Below are positions 25,263-35,228 of a stretch of DNA of 64,000 nt, piece after piece. Below the pieces are notes generated by a model that did not search any database, was not told where the DNA came from, and saw only the letters and a list, made by a program, of their open reading frames with translations. Source of the stretch: Shewanella cutis (lineage in GTDB: Bacteria > Pseudomonadota > Gammaproteobacteria > Enterobacterales > Shewanellaceae); contig NZ_JACSDI010000007.1 of NCBI RefSeq assembly GCF_022410515.1, positions 62,001 through 126,000 of the forward strand. The letters are read 5' to 3'. The number at the start of each line of letters is the position of its first letter. The first letter of the stretch is position 1. Made by a program: the position numbers and the translations under genes.

Positions 25263-27230
25263 TTATTGGTGATTAAGCTCAAGCAGCATCACTCCGGCAT
25301 TGGGCAGAGCAAGTGATTGATTAAGATTAATCTTATCCCCAGTGAAGACTGAAATAGCCGAGGTGTTGCCCGCCAAGACTTTGCTAAAGCGGCTTAAATC
25401 CAGCGTTTGCGCTTGGTCGTTTTTGTTGTAAATCACCATCACTTTATCTGCATCGGCTTGGTAGCAGGCATTGCCCGCGAGGGCATGTTTTGCAGCACAC
25501 CGAAATTGCACATAAATGCCGTTTTGCGGCACAAAGTGCAGTAAATCACCCGTTTGCAGCGCGGCAGAATGTTTACGGTAATTGAGCAGGGTGCGAATAA
25601 ATGCTTGGGCCCGTTGCTGTTTTGCGTTTAGCCCTTTACCGCTAAAACCGCTTATTTTGCTATTGGCAAATCCCCCCGGAAAATCACTACGCACTACACC
25701 ATCATGGCGGCCTTCGGTCGGGCTGGTCATCAGCACTTCGGTACCGTAAAACAGCTGCGGAATGCGTTTAGCTGTGATGACATAGGTAAGGGCCATTTGA
25801 TACAACGGCAGGTTTTCTTTTAGCAGACTATAAATCCGATTGGTATCGTGGTTACCTTCAAAGAGGACTAACTGGCTTGGGTTCGCATACACCACATCAT
25901 TCGCTAACATCTCGTAAAGCTTGATAAAACCAGTATCCCAACCTTCGGGCTCGTTAAGGCTTTCAACCAGCTTTTCATAAAGTGGAAAATCCATCAAGCT
26001 CGGTAAATCTGAGGTATAACCATCGGCATTGATTTTGCCTTTTTGCCAGTAGGAGACGGTAAGGGGATTAGCGGTCCACTCTTCACCGACAATATTAAAA
26101 TGTGGGTACTCTGCCATTAATGCCTTAGTCCATTGGGTTAAAAAGGCTTTATCGGCATAGGAGTAGGTGTCTTCACGAATGCCCGAAAGCCCCGCGTATT
26201 CCACCCACCAAATGCTATTTTGAATAAGATAAGTGGCAAGCTTTGGGTTGCGCTGATTAAGATCGGGCATCGCATCCACAAACCAACCGTCAACAAAATC
26301 ACTTTTATCCTGCGTGTCGGCGTAGGGATCTTGCACTGTGGTGCGTCTATGACTGGTAAAACTGGCCGTAGGAGCCGTTTGTGTGGCAGTCACATTGGGT
26401 TGCTGTGGGTAATTGAGCCAGTCACTGCTCGGTAAATCCTTTAGCCACCAATGATTTGAGCCAATATGGTTAAGCACTATGTCTTTAATTACTCCTAGGC
26501 CACGTTGTTTGGCCTCAGTGACTAACCTTTGGTAATCCTGATTGCTGCCAAAACGCGGGTCGACCCGATAAAGATTAGTAATGGCGTAGCCATGATAGGA
26601 GTATTGGGCTTGGTTATTTTCAAGCAGTGGGTTGATCCACAGCTGGGTGACGCCTAGTTTGGCTAAGTAATCTAAGTGCTGGCGTATACCTTCGATATCG
26701 CCGCCATGGCGACCATCGGAATTTTCAGGTGCTGCCTGCTCGAGCATATCGGCTTGATTGTCGTTGCTTGGGTTGCCATTGGCGAATCGGTCTGGGGTGA
26801 TAAGGTAAATCACGTCCTTATTACTAAAACCTTGGCGCTCACGGCTGCCATCAGCCCGTGCAGCTAAAGTGTAGGGCACTCGAAAGAGCTGCTTATCGCC
26901 AGCGAGAATGCGGATGTCAAAGGTCTGCGGTTTGGCTTGGCGCAAGTCTAAATTGATAAACAAATAATGGGGATTATCCGTCTGTTCAATCCCTTCAAAC
27001 ACCACATCTTGGCCTGCTATCTCAACCTTAAGCTGTGTTGCATCCGCAGGCAGGGCACTGCTGTGCAGCATTAATTGCAGCTTAGGATTATGCATGCCCG
27101 CCCACCAAGATAGCGGTTCGAGATGCAAAGATGCTGTACTGCTGACGGGGCTATGGCTGGCCTGTGCTAGAGCATATAAGGGAGAAGAGGCGGTTAACAC
27201 AAGGGCGAAGAGTAGACTGTGACGTATCAT
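25263..27230 (-). CDS. GH13 cyclomaltodextrinase/alpha-amylase, exported
   Basis: 655 residues with a cleavable signal peptide (hydrophobic 5-20, YALAQA). An N-terminal beta-sandwich of the cyclomaltodextrinase N type follows (about 35-130), then the GH13 barrel (about 135-560) and a C-terminal beta domain. Catalytic residues are visible as the nucleophile Asp in GIREDTYSY, the acid Glu in VGEEWT and the third Asp in EGNHDTNR; DIVLNHIG is conserved region I. It should cut maltodextrins or cyclodextrins in the periplasm. It lies downstream of the TonB receptor on the same strand, separated by a hairpin. Exact specificity (cyclodextrin, starch or pullulan) cannot be told. Confidence 0.9.
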   Translation of the reverse strand: MIRHSLLFALVLTASSPLYALAQASHSPVSSTASLHLEPLSWWAGMHNPKLQLMLHSSALPADATQLKVEIAGQDVVFEGIEQTDNPHYLFINLDLRQAKPQTFDIRILAGDKQLFRVPYTLAARADGSRERQGFSNKDVIYLITPDRFANGNPSNDNQADMLEQAAPENSDGRHGGDIEGIRQHLDYLAKLGVTQLWINPLLENNQAQYSYHGYAITNLYRVDPRFGSNQDYQRLVTEAKQRGLGVIKDIVLNHIGSNHWWLKDLPSSDWLNYPQQPNVTATQTAPTASFTSHRRTTVQDPYADTQDKSDFVDGWFVDAMPDLNQRNPKLATYLIQNSIWWVEYAGLSGIREDTYSYADKAFLTQWTKALMAEYPHFNIVGEEWTANPLTVSYWQKGKINADGYTSDLPSLMDFPLYEKLVESLNEPEGWDTGFIKLYEMLANDVVYANPSQLVLFEGNHDTNRIYSLLKENLPLYQMALTYVITAKRIPQLFYGTEVLMTSPTEGRHDGVVRSDFPGGFANSKISGFSGKGLNAKQQRAQAFIRTLLNYRKHSAALQTGDLLHFVPQNGIYVQFRCAAKHALAGNACYQADADKVMVIYNKNDQAQTLDLSRFSKVLAGNTSAISVFTGDKINLNQSLALPNAGVMLLELNHQ

Positions 27231-27320
27231 ACTATGGGCCTTTTATCGGGTGAGGTTTTAAGAGTGACTTTTGAAATGAATGTCGGCGTGTCATCTCACT
27301 TTTGTTATACATAAAAAATG

Positions 27321-27354
27321 AAAAGCCTGCTTCAGTGTGAAGCAGGCTTTTTTT
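27321..27354 (-). terminator. Terminator between the TonB receptor and the GH13 gene
   Basis: A 14-bp stem, AAAAGCCTGCTTCA with its exact complement, around the loop GTG. Read leftward it ends in T-rich sequence. It could fully terminate or attenuate transcription from the receptor into the GH13 gene. Confidence 0.85.
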
Positions 27355-27362
27355 ACTCTGTC

Positions 27363-30185
27363 TTACAGAGAGTAGGTTAAACCAAGGAAATATTGTCTAC
27401 CGAAGTATTGAATCGTCCCGGTTTGATGTTCTTCACCAAAATAGGTTTTGCTTGGTTCATCAGTGAGGTTATTGATTTGGAATAGGAATTTAAGGCCGTT
27501 ATCCAGCGCGTAAGAGGCCTGATAATCCACAACTGTTTCCGCATCGAAGAATGCCAATTGAGATTCAACAGCAACTTGTTCTGAAACATAGCCACTACGA
27601 TATCTCATGCTGACTCGAGTATCGAAGCCATCCAGGGTATAGAATAATGTGGTATTCAACACATCTTCTGAAAGTCCTGGCAATGGAATGGTCAGGTTTG
27701 AACCACTTAAGTCGGTGGTAAATTCTACTTCACTATCGGAGTAAGAGTAGCTACCCGTGAAGCCTAAGCCATCCAATGGTGATGGTAGGAAATCAAACAC
27801 CTGGGTATAGCCTAACTCGATACCACGGATATAGCCGCCTTTATCATTGTTGATGGCTGTTTGATATTGACCTTCATTTTTTACAACTGGGAATTCAACA
27901 CCATTATCGATAATGGTATCGGGTACGATAAATCCATTCGCTTCAAAATCAAACGGTTGAATAGTGAAGTTGTTGATGAAAGATTTAATATCTTTATAGA
28001 ACAAGGCTACAACGACCGCACCTTCAGATTCTTCAAAGTAGTGCTCGTAGGACAAGTCATATTGATCCGCATAGAAAGGATCTAATAACGGACTGGTGTT
28101 ACCCCACGCATTGTACTTTTTATATCCTGGTGTTGCTGAATCGTCGTACCAAGAACCCATACCAGACTTTAACTTATCGATAGGTGGACGTGACATTACA
28201 GATGCCGCAGCAAAACGCAGTTGATCGTTTTCTGTTAGGTGGAAGGTTAAGTTTAATGATGGCAGGTAATCAGTATAAGTTTTGCCGACCTTGTTACGGA
28301 TATAATCTGTGCTCACAACACCCAGTTCATCGGTAATGGCCTCACCTAAACCATAACCTACTTGCTGTAAGCCGGTACTGCTTTGATCGGTATTAACAAC
28401 ACGAACACCTAGGTTACCAGTTACCTTAATATCAGCGATATCAAAGTCCAAGTTAGCTTGCACGTAGCCTGCCAATACATCTTCATTGACCGCGCCGCTT
28501 TGGATCATGGTCCAGTTATTTGACCAGTTAGCTGTTGGAGTAAAAGGTGATTGACCCGTTGCGGCTAACTGCGCATTGACCAGCTCGACAGCTTTGTTAA
28601 AGTCAATAGCAAGGAAACTTGGGTAACCTGAGAGTTCTCCTCCAAAATCAACCACTTTTGCCATATCGCCGTTGAGGCTAAGCACCGGTTGGTTGCTTGG
28701 GTTTTTACCAAATTCAAAGCCGTAGCCTGCTTGTGAGCGTTGAGCGTTAAACTCTCGCTCAGCATAGCGCACACCAAAATCAACAGAAGACACAACGCCC
28801 ATGTCTAAGACATAGTTAAAGTCGAGTTTGTAGGCAACCAGATCGTTTTGCTGATTATAAGGCCACATTCCCACTTCTTTTAAGCCCAAAGAGGCTGTAT
28901 TGGTATAGTCGTTGGCAAAACTGATATCGGCAGGACTTAAACCATTAAGTTGGTACGTTATCGATTCTGCTGAGCGTACTTCATTACCAATGTCATCATA
29001 CAACACGGCGCGGGTGCCGCCGTTAACGAATTCACCATCGGCTTTTGAATAGCTCACATCGGCTGCTACTGTCAGTGCGCCGCCGTTGTTCCATTCAACA
29101 TTAAAAGAGCCAGAGGTCAGTTCTGAGTATTTGGAGTCATTATCGTTGATCACGAAAACCGCAAAGTTATCCGTGCCGTCGGTAGAGACGGTACCACCTG
29201 TCATAGAACCATTTTCGACAACGGCATCACTGATGGTGCCATTTTTCAATGATTTAACACGGAAACCACGGGCAAAGTTTTCTGAGGTAAATTTAGAGTG
29301 GAACAGATCACCTTTCAGGCTCAGATTATCGGTCGGTTGCCAATGAATCGCAGCCATATAGCCATCACGGGTATCGTCGCCGCCTTTTTGTTGTAGTTCA
29401 AAACCTTCGCTAATTGCTTCCTTGATACCGTCAGCGTTAACGTCTTTTTTATCATCATTAAAACGTAAACCAATGAACTGACTCGCAACGTAAGGCTGAT
29501 ACAGGTGGGCATAACCCACTGCAACCCCTAAGGTGTCTTCGAGGAATTTACCTTGATAAGCAAGGCTTAACCGATTGCCGTATTGCTCTGCATCAGAGAT
29601 TTCATCAGCACGATCGTTAAAACTGCCACGGGTGTTGATATTGAATGATTGGTCTTTGTCACTTTTAAGCGGGTCGGCGGTTTTTAATTCAACTGTACCA
29701 GCAACACCGCCTTCGATCAGCGAGGCTTTTGGGGATTTATAAACAGCCGCTTGACTGATTAATTCGGATGGATATTGGTCAAACTCAATGGCACGTTTAC
29801 CGCCAGTGGTGACTTGTTCATGACCATTTAGAGTAGCAAACACGAAATCGCCATCGAGACCACGGATGTTCAGACCACTGGCTTGACCGCCAGTACGAAC
29901 GGCGGTGACGCCTGGTAAACGGGTTAACGCATCGGCGATAGATTGGTCGGGTAGAGCGCCGAGATCATCGGCAGAGATAGATTCAGCGACGGTATCGCCA
30001 AAACGTTTATCATTGAGCGATTTGATTACACTGGTTCTGAAGCCTTTAACTTGGATTACTTCAATTTCTGCATCTTTTTTAGCTTTTACATCTTTATCTG
30101 TTACCGCATCTGCTGCGTAGGAGTGCATACTGGCGCCTGCAGCAACGAGTGCTAAGGTCAGCAAGCTGGGTTTAAATCGCATCAT
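27363..30185 (-). CDS. TonB-dependent receptor, probable maltodextrin transporter
   Basis: 940 residues with a signal peptide (AAGASMHSYAADA) and a TonB-box-like segment (IEVIQVKGFRTSV). The plug domain (about 60-180) has the LPDQSIADALTRLPGV and GLNIRGLDGDFV blocks typical of proteobacterial TonB-dependent carbohydrate receptors. A large beta barrel ends in an aromatic-rich strand (FGRQYFLGLTYSL). It imports oligosaccharides across the outer membrane with TonB-ExbBD energy. Maltodextrin is inferred from its neighbours: two GH13 enzymes, a sugar permease and LacI-type sites. Start ATG-ATG is preceded by AAGGGGAAG. Confidence 0.9.
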   Translation of the reverse strand: MMRFKPSLLTLALVAAGASMHSYAADAVTDKDVKAKKDAEIEVIQVKGFRTSVIKSLNDKRFGDTVAESISADDLGALPDQSIADALTRLPGVTAVRTGGQASGLNIRGLDGDFVFATLNGHEQVTTGGKRAIEFDQYPSELISQAAVYKSPKASLIEGGVAGTVELKTADPLKSDKDQSFNINTRGSFNDRADEISDAEQYGNRLSLAYQGKFLEDTLGVAVGYAHLYQPYVASQFIGLRFNDDKKDVNADGIKEAISEGFELQQKGGDDTRDGYMAAIHWQPTDNLSLKGDLFHSKFTSENFARGFRVKSLKNGTISDAVVENGSMTGGTVSTDGTDNFAVFVINDNDSKYSELTSGSFNVEWNNGGALTVAADVSYSKADGEFVNGGTRAVLYDDIGNEVRSAESITYQLNGLSPADISFANDYTNTASLGLKEVGMWPYNQQNDLVAYKLDFNYVLDMGVVSSVDFGVRYAEREFNAQRSQAGYGFEFGKNPSNQPVLSLNGDMAKVVDFGGELSGYPSFLAIDFNKAVELVNAQLAATGQSPFTPTANWSNNWTMIQSGAVNEDVLAGYVQANLDFDIADIKVTGNLGVRVVNTDQSSTGLQQVGYGLGEAITDELGVVSTDYIRNKVGKTYTDYLPSLNLTFHLTENDQLRFAAASVMSRPPIDKLKSGMGSWYDDSATPGYKKYNAWGNTSPLLDPFYADQYDLSYEHYFEESEGAVVVALFYKDIKSFINNFTIQPFDFEANGFIVPDTIIDNGVEFPVVKNEGQYQTAINNDKGGYIRGIELGYTQVFDFLPSPLDGLGFTGSYSYSDSEVEFTTDLSGSNLTIPLPGLSEDVLNTTLFYTLDGFDTRVSMRYRSGYVSEQVAVESQLAFFDAETVVDYQASYALDNGLKFLFQINNLTDEPSKTYFGEEHQTGTIQYFGRQYFLGLTYSL

Positions 30186-30372
30186 TTCTATCTTCCCCTT
30201 GAAGTCGCTTTTAACCGCTTATGTAGAGCGTTTTATCGTTATTACCGCATTGTTTATGCGGCCTTTTTTGGTATGTCGGCGCTTAATTGACTGCATAAGT
30301 GCTGCGTTTATGACCAAATTGTTATGCAACGGTGAAGATACTACTCCCGGGAATCTTGGCCTCACAATATTG

Positions 30373-30386
30373 TGCATACGTATTCA
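30373..30386. promoter_or_regulatory. LacI-family operator-like site 1
   Basis: TGCATACGTATTCA matches the perfect palindrome at 30522 except at one position. The central CG step is typical of LacI-family operators. It lies about 190 bp upstream of the TonB receptor start. Confidence 0.6.
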
Positions 30387-30521
30387 ATAGGTCATGCGAC
30401 CGTTAAAACCCCGTTTTTGACCAAAAAAAGTCCGATTTAATCTCTAGTTGATTTGATGCAACCTTATGTTAGTAAAGGGTTAATCTTAACTTAATCAGAC
30501 AAATCTAATGATAGCCTGCTT

Positions 30522-30535
30522 TGCATACGTATGCA
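30522..30535. promoter_or_regulatory. LacI-family operator-like site 2 (perfect palindrome)
   Basis: TGCATACGTATGCA is a perfect 14-bp palindrome with a central CG, about 148 bp upstream of the alpha-glucosidase. A MalR-type regulator is the likely ligand; its gene is not in this window. Confidence 0.7.
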
Positions 30536-30682
30536 GGTGTATTGAACCTTATTTCCCTCTTCACGTATGCTCGGTGTCACAAATACAAGCCGTAGCACCT
30601 TTACTCCGCAGTAACATCTTTGTAACTGCTAGTTCGAGAGTTTTTGGGTTAGCTTGCTGAAGAATAAGGATAAAGGGGCATT

Positions 30683-32305
30683 ATGAGTGAGTTAACTTGG
30701 TGGCGTGGCGCCGTAGTTTATCAAATTTATCCGCGCAGCCTTTTAGATACCAATGGTGATGGCGTGGGTGATTTACGCGGAATCATCACTAAGTTGGATT
30801 ATATTGCCAGTCTAAATGTCGATGCGATTTGGATTTCTCCTTTCTTTAAATCCCCAATGGCGGATTTTGGTTATGACATTAGTGACTATCGCGAGATCGA
30901 TCCCTTATTCGGCTCGATGCAAGATTTTGATGAGTTAATTGAAAAGGCGCATCAACGCGGCATTAAAGTCATTATTGATCAAGTATTAAGTCATACATCC
31001 GATCAACATGCTTGGTTTATCGAAAGCCGAGAGAGTCGCACTAATCCTAAGGCAGACTGGTATGTGTGGGCCGATCCTAAGGAAGATGGCACCGCCCCCA
31101 ATAATTGGTTAGCCATCTTTGGCGGTTGCGCATGGGAGTGGGAACCGCGCAGACAACAATATTATCTGCACAACTTTTTACGCAGCCAACCCGACATAAA
31201 CTTCCACAATCCTGAAGTACGCCAAGCCGTGTTAGATAATATAGAGTTTTGGCTCAAGAAGGGCGTCGATGGTTTCCGTTTAGATGCGATTACCTTCTGT
31301 TACCACGATGAGCTGCTTCGTGATAATCCCGCTAAACCTAAAGACAAACGCCAAGGGCGGGGATTTAGTGAAGATAATCCTTATGCCTATCAGTACCATT
31401 ATTACAATAACGACCGTCCACAAACGATTCTATTTATTGAAGAATTACGCCAGCTTATCAATCGTTATCCTGGGACTGTGACCTTAGGGGAAGTCTCTGC
31501 AGAAGATTCTCTCGCGGTGATGGCCGCTTACACTAAGGGTGATGATCGCTTGCATATGGCTTACAGCTTTGAGCTGCTGACCGAGGATTATAGCGCTGCC
31601 TATATTCGCCAAACCGTAGAGGCTTTAGAAGCCAGCATTGGTGATGGCTGGCCCTGCTGGGCGATAGGAAATCATGATGTGCAGCGGGTAGCGAGCCGTT
31701 GGGGGCGCGGTAAGCAAACGCGCGATATGGTGAAAATGCTAAATGCAATGCTTTGTTCACTGCGCGGTAGTGTGTGTAGTTACCAAGGGGAAGAATTGGG
31801 CCTAACTGAAGCGCCAATTGAATTCCATGAATTGCAGGACCCCTTCGGTAAAACTTTCTGGCCGATGTTTAAGGGCCGTGATGGTTGCCGCACCCCAATC
31901 CCATGGGAACAATATGCTGATTTTAGTGGCTTTAGCCAAGTCTCACCTTGGTTACCTATTGCGGCTGCACATCGAGCACTGGCGGTAGATTTGCAAGAAG
32001 CGGATTGCCATTCTGTGTTGCATGGCTATCGTCAATTCCTTGCTTGGCGCAAGCGTTATCCGGTGTTGATTACCGGCGAGATTGAGTTTCTTGATGCACC
32101 AGAGCCTTTATTAGTTTTTGTGCGTACACTCGGGGAGCAGAAGTTACTGGTTTGCTTTAACCTGTTAGACACTGAGATTCAGTGGGCGCTAAAAGAGGTC
32201 AAGTTACAGCAAGAATTAGCCGGACATGGTTTAAAAACCGCACAGTGGCAAGGTGATAGTTTGATGTTTTCAGCCTATGCCAGCTTCTATGCGCTATTGG
32301 CCTAA
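30683..32305 (+). CDS. Alpha-glucosidase, GH13 (oligo-glucosidase type)
   Basis: 540 residues without a signal peptide, so cytoplasmic. It starts WWRGAVVYQIYPRSLLDTNGDGVGDL-type, as in alpha-glucosidases. GH13 regions are IDQVLSHTSD (I), GFRLDAITF with the nucleophile Asp (II), LGEVSAE with the acid Glu (III) and AIGNHDVQR (IV). It releases glucose from maltose and short maltodextrins. It is the first gene rightward of the operator region and is followed 125 bp later by a sugar permease, probably in one operon. Confidence 0.92.
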   Translation: MSELTWWRGAVVYQIYPRSLLDTNGDGVGDLRGIITKLDYIASLNVDAIWISPFFKSPMADFGYDISDYREIDPLFGSMQDFDELIEKAHQRGIKVIIDQVLSHTSDQHAWFIESRESRTNPKADWYVWADPKEDGTAPNNWLAIFGGCAWEWEPRRQQYYLHNFLRSQPDINFHNPEVRQAVLDNIEFWLKKGVDGFRLDAITFCYHDELLRDNPAKPKDKRQGRGFSEDNPYAYQYHYYNNDRPQTILFIEELRQLINRYPGTVTLGEVSAEDSLAVMAAYTKGDDRLHMAYSFELLTEDYSAAYIRQTVEALEASIGDGWPCWAIGNHDVQRVASRWGRGKQTRDMVKMLNAMLCSLRGSVCSYQGEELGLTEAPIEFHELQDPFGKTFWPMFKGRDGCRTPIPWEQYADFSGFSQVSPWLPIAAAHRALAVDLQEADCHSVLHGYRQFLAWRKRYPVLITGEIEFLDAPEPLLVFVRTLGEQKLLVCFNLLDTEIQWALKEVKLQQELAGHGLKTAQWQGDSLMFSAYASFYALLA

Positions 32306-32430
32306 TTGGTTGTACAGTCTTCATTACCTAAACGAGCAGTCACAACGCGATAGTGACTGCTTGATGTTTTACTCAAACGCCTAAGGGAACTTACCTTTAG
32401 ATAATAAAAACATGATTAGAGAACACAACT

Positions 32431-33699
32431 ATGGCGTCATCTATTAACACCAGCAGCCACACGACCAGCGTTAGCGGAGCGGATAATGGTAACTACCGTT
32501 TTGCGCTAGTGTCACTGACCTCACTGTTTTTTATGTGGGGATTTATCACTTGTTTGAACGATATTCTGATCCCCCATCTTAAGGCGGTGTTTTCACTCAA
32601 CTACACCCAAGCTATGCTGATCCAGTTTTGTTTCTTTGGTGCTTATTTCTTGGTGTCGATACCGGCAGGTCAACTTGTTAAACGACTTGGCTATCAAAAA
32701 GGGATTGTCACCGGCTTAGTGATAGCCAGTATTGGTTGCTTGCTGTTTTATCCCGCGGCATCGTTTGCTACCTATGGGTTGTTTCTCGGCGCTCTTTTTG
32801 TACTTGCCTCAGGGATCACCATTTTGCAAGTCGCGGCAAATCCCTATGTTAATGCGTTAGGCAGTAGTGAGACCGCATCGAGCCGTTTAAACCTGACTCA
32901 AGCCTTCAACTCTTTAGGGACCACGGTTGCACCGTTTTTTGGCTCGATTTTGATTTTGTCCGTGGCAGCGACGGCATCTACTGAACTAGCGCAAGCCAAT
33001 GCCGAGGCAGAAGTGGTTAAGCTGCCTTACTTATTGTTGGCTGCGGCGCTTGCGGTACTTGCAATCATTTTCGCTAAACTAGATTTGCCAGTGATCCATG
33101 AACATACTGAAGCCGCTGATGGGGTTCAAACCCATTTAGGCAAAACCAGCGCTCTGCAAAGTACCCATTTAGTGTTGGGGGCAGTGGGGATTTTTGTGTA
33201 TGTGGGCGCAGAGGTGTCAATTGGCAGCTTTTTGGTGAACTTTTTAGGCGAAGCACACATAGTGGGTATGCCAGAAGAACAAGCGGCCCATTACATCGCT
33301 TATTACTGGGGCGGGGCCATGGTTGGGCGCTTTATTGGCTCGGCGGTGATGCAAAAAATCCCCGCAGGCACAGTGCTCGCATTCAATGCCTTTATGGCGG
33401 CTTTGCTAGTGCTGGTGGCCATGACGACCAGTGGTAGTGTTGCCATGTGGGCGATTTTGGGGGTGGGTTTATTCAACTCTATTATGTTCCCAACCATTTT
33501 CAGCTTAGCACTGCGAGACTTAGGCCCACATACCTCGCAAGGCAGCGGCATTCTTTGTTTAGCCATTGTGGGTGGGGCGATTGTGCCATTACTGCAAGGT
33601 GTGTTGGCGGATAACTTAGGCATTCAACTTGCCTTTATTTTGCCTGTGGTTTGTTACGGTTTCATCCTGTTCTATGGTGCTCGGGGCTCTAAAATGTAA
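32431..33699 (+). CDS. Sugar MFS transporter, FHS (FucP/GluP) family
   Basis: 422 residues with about twelve membrane helices. The FHS family start is [19 protein letters not shown], and the conserved loop is [14 protein letters not shown]. It is a sugar/proton (or Na+) symporter of the inner membrane. Neighbours suggest maltose, maltodextrin fragments or glucose as substrate; sequence alone does not decide. It lies downstream of the alpha-glucosidase and is followed by a clear terminator at 33719. Confidence 0.9.
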   Translation: MASSINTSSHTTSVSGADNGNYRFALVSLTSLFFMWGFITCLNDILIPHLKAVFSLNYTQAMLIQFCFFGAYFLVSIPAGQLVKRLGYQKGIVTGLVIASIGCLLFYPAASFATYGLFLGALFVLASGITILQVAANPYVNALGSSETASSRLNLTQAFNSLGTTVAPFFGSILILSVAATASTELAQANAEAEVVKLPYLLLAAALAVLAIIFAKLDLPVIHEHTEAADGVQTHLGKTSALQSTHLVLGAVGIFVYVGAEVSIGSFLVNFLGEAHIVGMPEEQAAHYIAYYWGGAMVGRFIGSAVMQKIPAGTVLAFNAFMAALLVLVAMTTSGSVAMWAILGVGLFNSIMFPTIFSLALRDLGPHTSQGSGILCLAIVGGAIVPLLQGVLADNLGIQLAFILPVVCYGFILFYGARGSKM

Positions 33700-33718
33700 G
33701 AGCATTTGAGCGTTTTAT

Positions 33719-33747
33719 GAAAGCGATCCCTGTGGATCGCTTTTTTA
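33719..33747 (+). terminator. Rho-independent terminator of the maltodextrin operon
   Basis: AAAGCGATCC pairs with GGATCGCTTT around CTGT and is followed by six T. Confidence 0.9.
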
Positions 33748-33851
33748 TTGGGCTTTTGTAGTGCTTAATAGCAACTGAGCATCTGTTTACTTGCGTATTC
33801 AGGCCTGACCTCCTATGATCCCTCGGTTTTATTACTCACGGTGACCTGTAA

Positions 33852-35066
33852 ATGTTGAATTCTCCGCTTTCTGCCAGCTCGAATGAATTAGTGATCAATA
33901 TCTTAGCTATGGTGCTAAGCGAAGGAAAACCCTTAGACCGGGCTTATTCTCAGCATTTTTCAGGGTTAAAGTTGGTCCCTGCCGAGCAGGCGCGGATCGC
34001 GACTGTTACCGGTGATATTCTGCGCCGGTTAAATCTGTATTGTTTCTTAGCGGAAATAAAGCCAGAAGAAATGGAACGTTTAGGCTCAAAGTTACTTAAT
34101 GTGTGGCATTTGTTTCACGAGCTTGAACTGCCCAAAATGCAGTATTCGCTGCCCGTGGATCCCGATGATTTAGCCGCGCGTATCGAACAGGCTAAAACTA
34201 ACCCCGTACTTTGGGATGGTTGTCCCGAATGGTTAGATACTATGGGGCGTGAACAGCTAGGAGCCGCGTGGGAAAAAGAGCGTGCCGCATTAAATCAGCC
34301 GCCTAAACGTTTTCTTCGGGTTAATGGCCTAAAAGTCAGTCGTGATGAATTAGTACAAAAATTAGCGACTGAATTTGTGTCGACTCAAGTGGTAGATAGC
34401 GTAGATTCCGCACTTGAAGTCACATCAGATTCGGCGTTGTTTCGCACTAATAGCTTTAAAGAGGGCTTATTTGAGCAGCAAGATGCGGGCTCACAACGGG
34501 TAGCTGCGGCGCTCGATGCTAAACCTGGTATGCGAGTGATCGATGCCTGCGCCGGTGCTGGCGGTAAAACCTTACATATTGCCGCGCAAATGCAAGGTAA
34601 AGGGCGTTTATTAGCGATGGATGTGGAGCAATGGAAACTCGATAACCTTAAAGAGCGTGCCCGCCGTAATGGTGCCCATAATATCGAAACCCGATTAATT
34701 GTGGGGTCTAAAACCATTAAGCGTTTAAAACTCAGCGCCGATCGCGTACTGCTCGATGTGCCTTGTTCGGGCCTTGGGGTATTAAAGCGTAATCCCGATG
34801 CTAAATGGCGTGATACCGCGGAGCGTTTACCTGTGTTAATGGAACTGCAAAAGCATATCTTAAGCAGCTATAGCCGCATGGTGAAGGTCGGCGGTATCGT
34901 GGTCTATGCCACTTGCTCGATTTTCCCCTGTGAAAACCGTGGTCAAGTGGATGCCTTCTTAGCAGAAAACCCCAATTTCCGCTTACTGGAGGATGAAACG
35001 ATCAGCCCAGCTGATACTGGTTTTGATGGTTTTTATCTCGCAAAGCTTGAACGTATTCAAGAATAA
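33852..35066 (+). CDS. RNA m5C methyltransferase, RsmB/NOP family
   Basis: 404 residues. The N-terminal third (about 1-150) is helical, in the place of the NusB-like domain of RsmB. A Rossmann methyltransferase follows (about 160-400) with the SAM loop DACAGAGGKT, and two catalytic-region cysteines: DVPCSGLGVLKRNPDAKWR (nucleophile Cys motif VI/IV region) and ATCSIFPCEN. It methylates C5 of a cytosine in RNA; the target (rRNA or tRNA) is not evident. It stands alone between two unrelated genes. Confidence 0.9.
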   Translation: MLNSPLSASSNELVINILAMVLSEGKPLDRAYSQHFSGLKLVPAEQARIATVTGDILRRLNLYCFLAEIKPEEMERLGSKLLNVWHLFHELELPKMQYSLPVDPDDLAARIEQAKTNPVLWDGCPEWLDTMGREQLGAAWEKERAALNQPPKRFLRVNGLKVSRDELVQKLATEFVSTQVVDSVDSALEVTSDSALFRTNSFKEGLFEQQDAGSQRVAAALDAKPGMRVIDACAGAGGKTLHIAAQMQGKGRLLAMDVEQWKLDNLKERARRNGAHNIETRLIVGSKTIKRLKLSADRVLLDVPCSGLGVLKRNPDAKWRDTAERLPVLMELQKHILSSYSRMVKVGGIVVYATCSIFPCENRGQVDAFLAENPNFRLLEDETISPADTGFDGFYLAKLERIQE

Positions 35067-35228
35067 TTCGAATACGACTCGATCCATTTCTGATACTTAA
35101 AGCAACCTTTGGTTACATATCAAAAGGTTGCTTTAACGTCTCTGAGCCCCTAAAATTAACCTTTGGTTTACAAGGGTTAATCACCTTAGTAAGGTCGTTA
35201 ACTTAAACGCTTGCTGGCTAAGGGTTCT

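Larger units (their letters stand above)
30186..30682. other. Divergent promoter region of the maltodextrin locus
   Basis: This region of about 500 bp between the TonB receptor and the alpha-glucosidase holds one perfect and one near-perfect LacI-type palindrome, listed separately, and a half site TTCACGTATGC near 30559-30569. It holds no credible gene. Confidence 0.6.
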
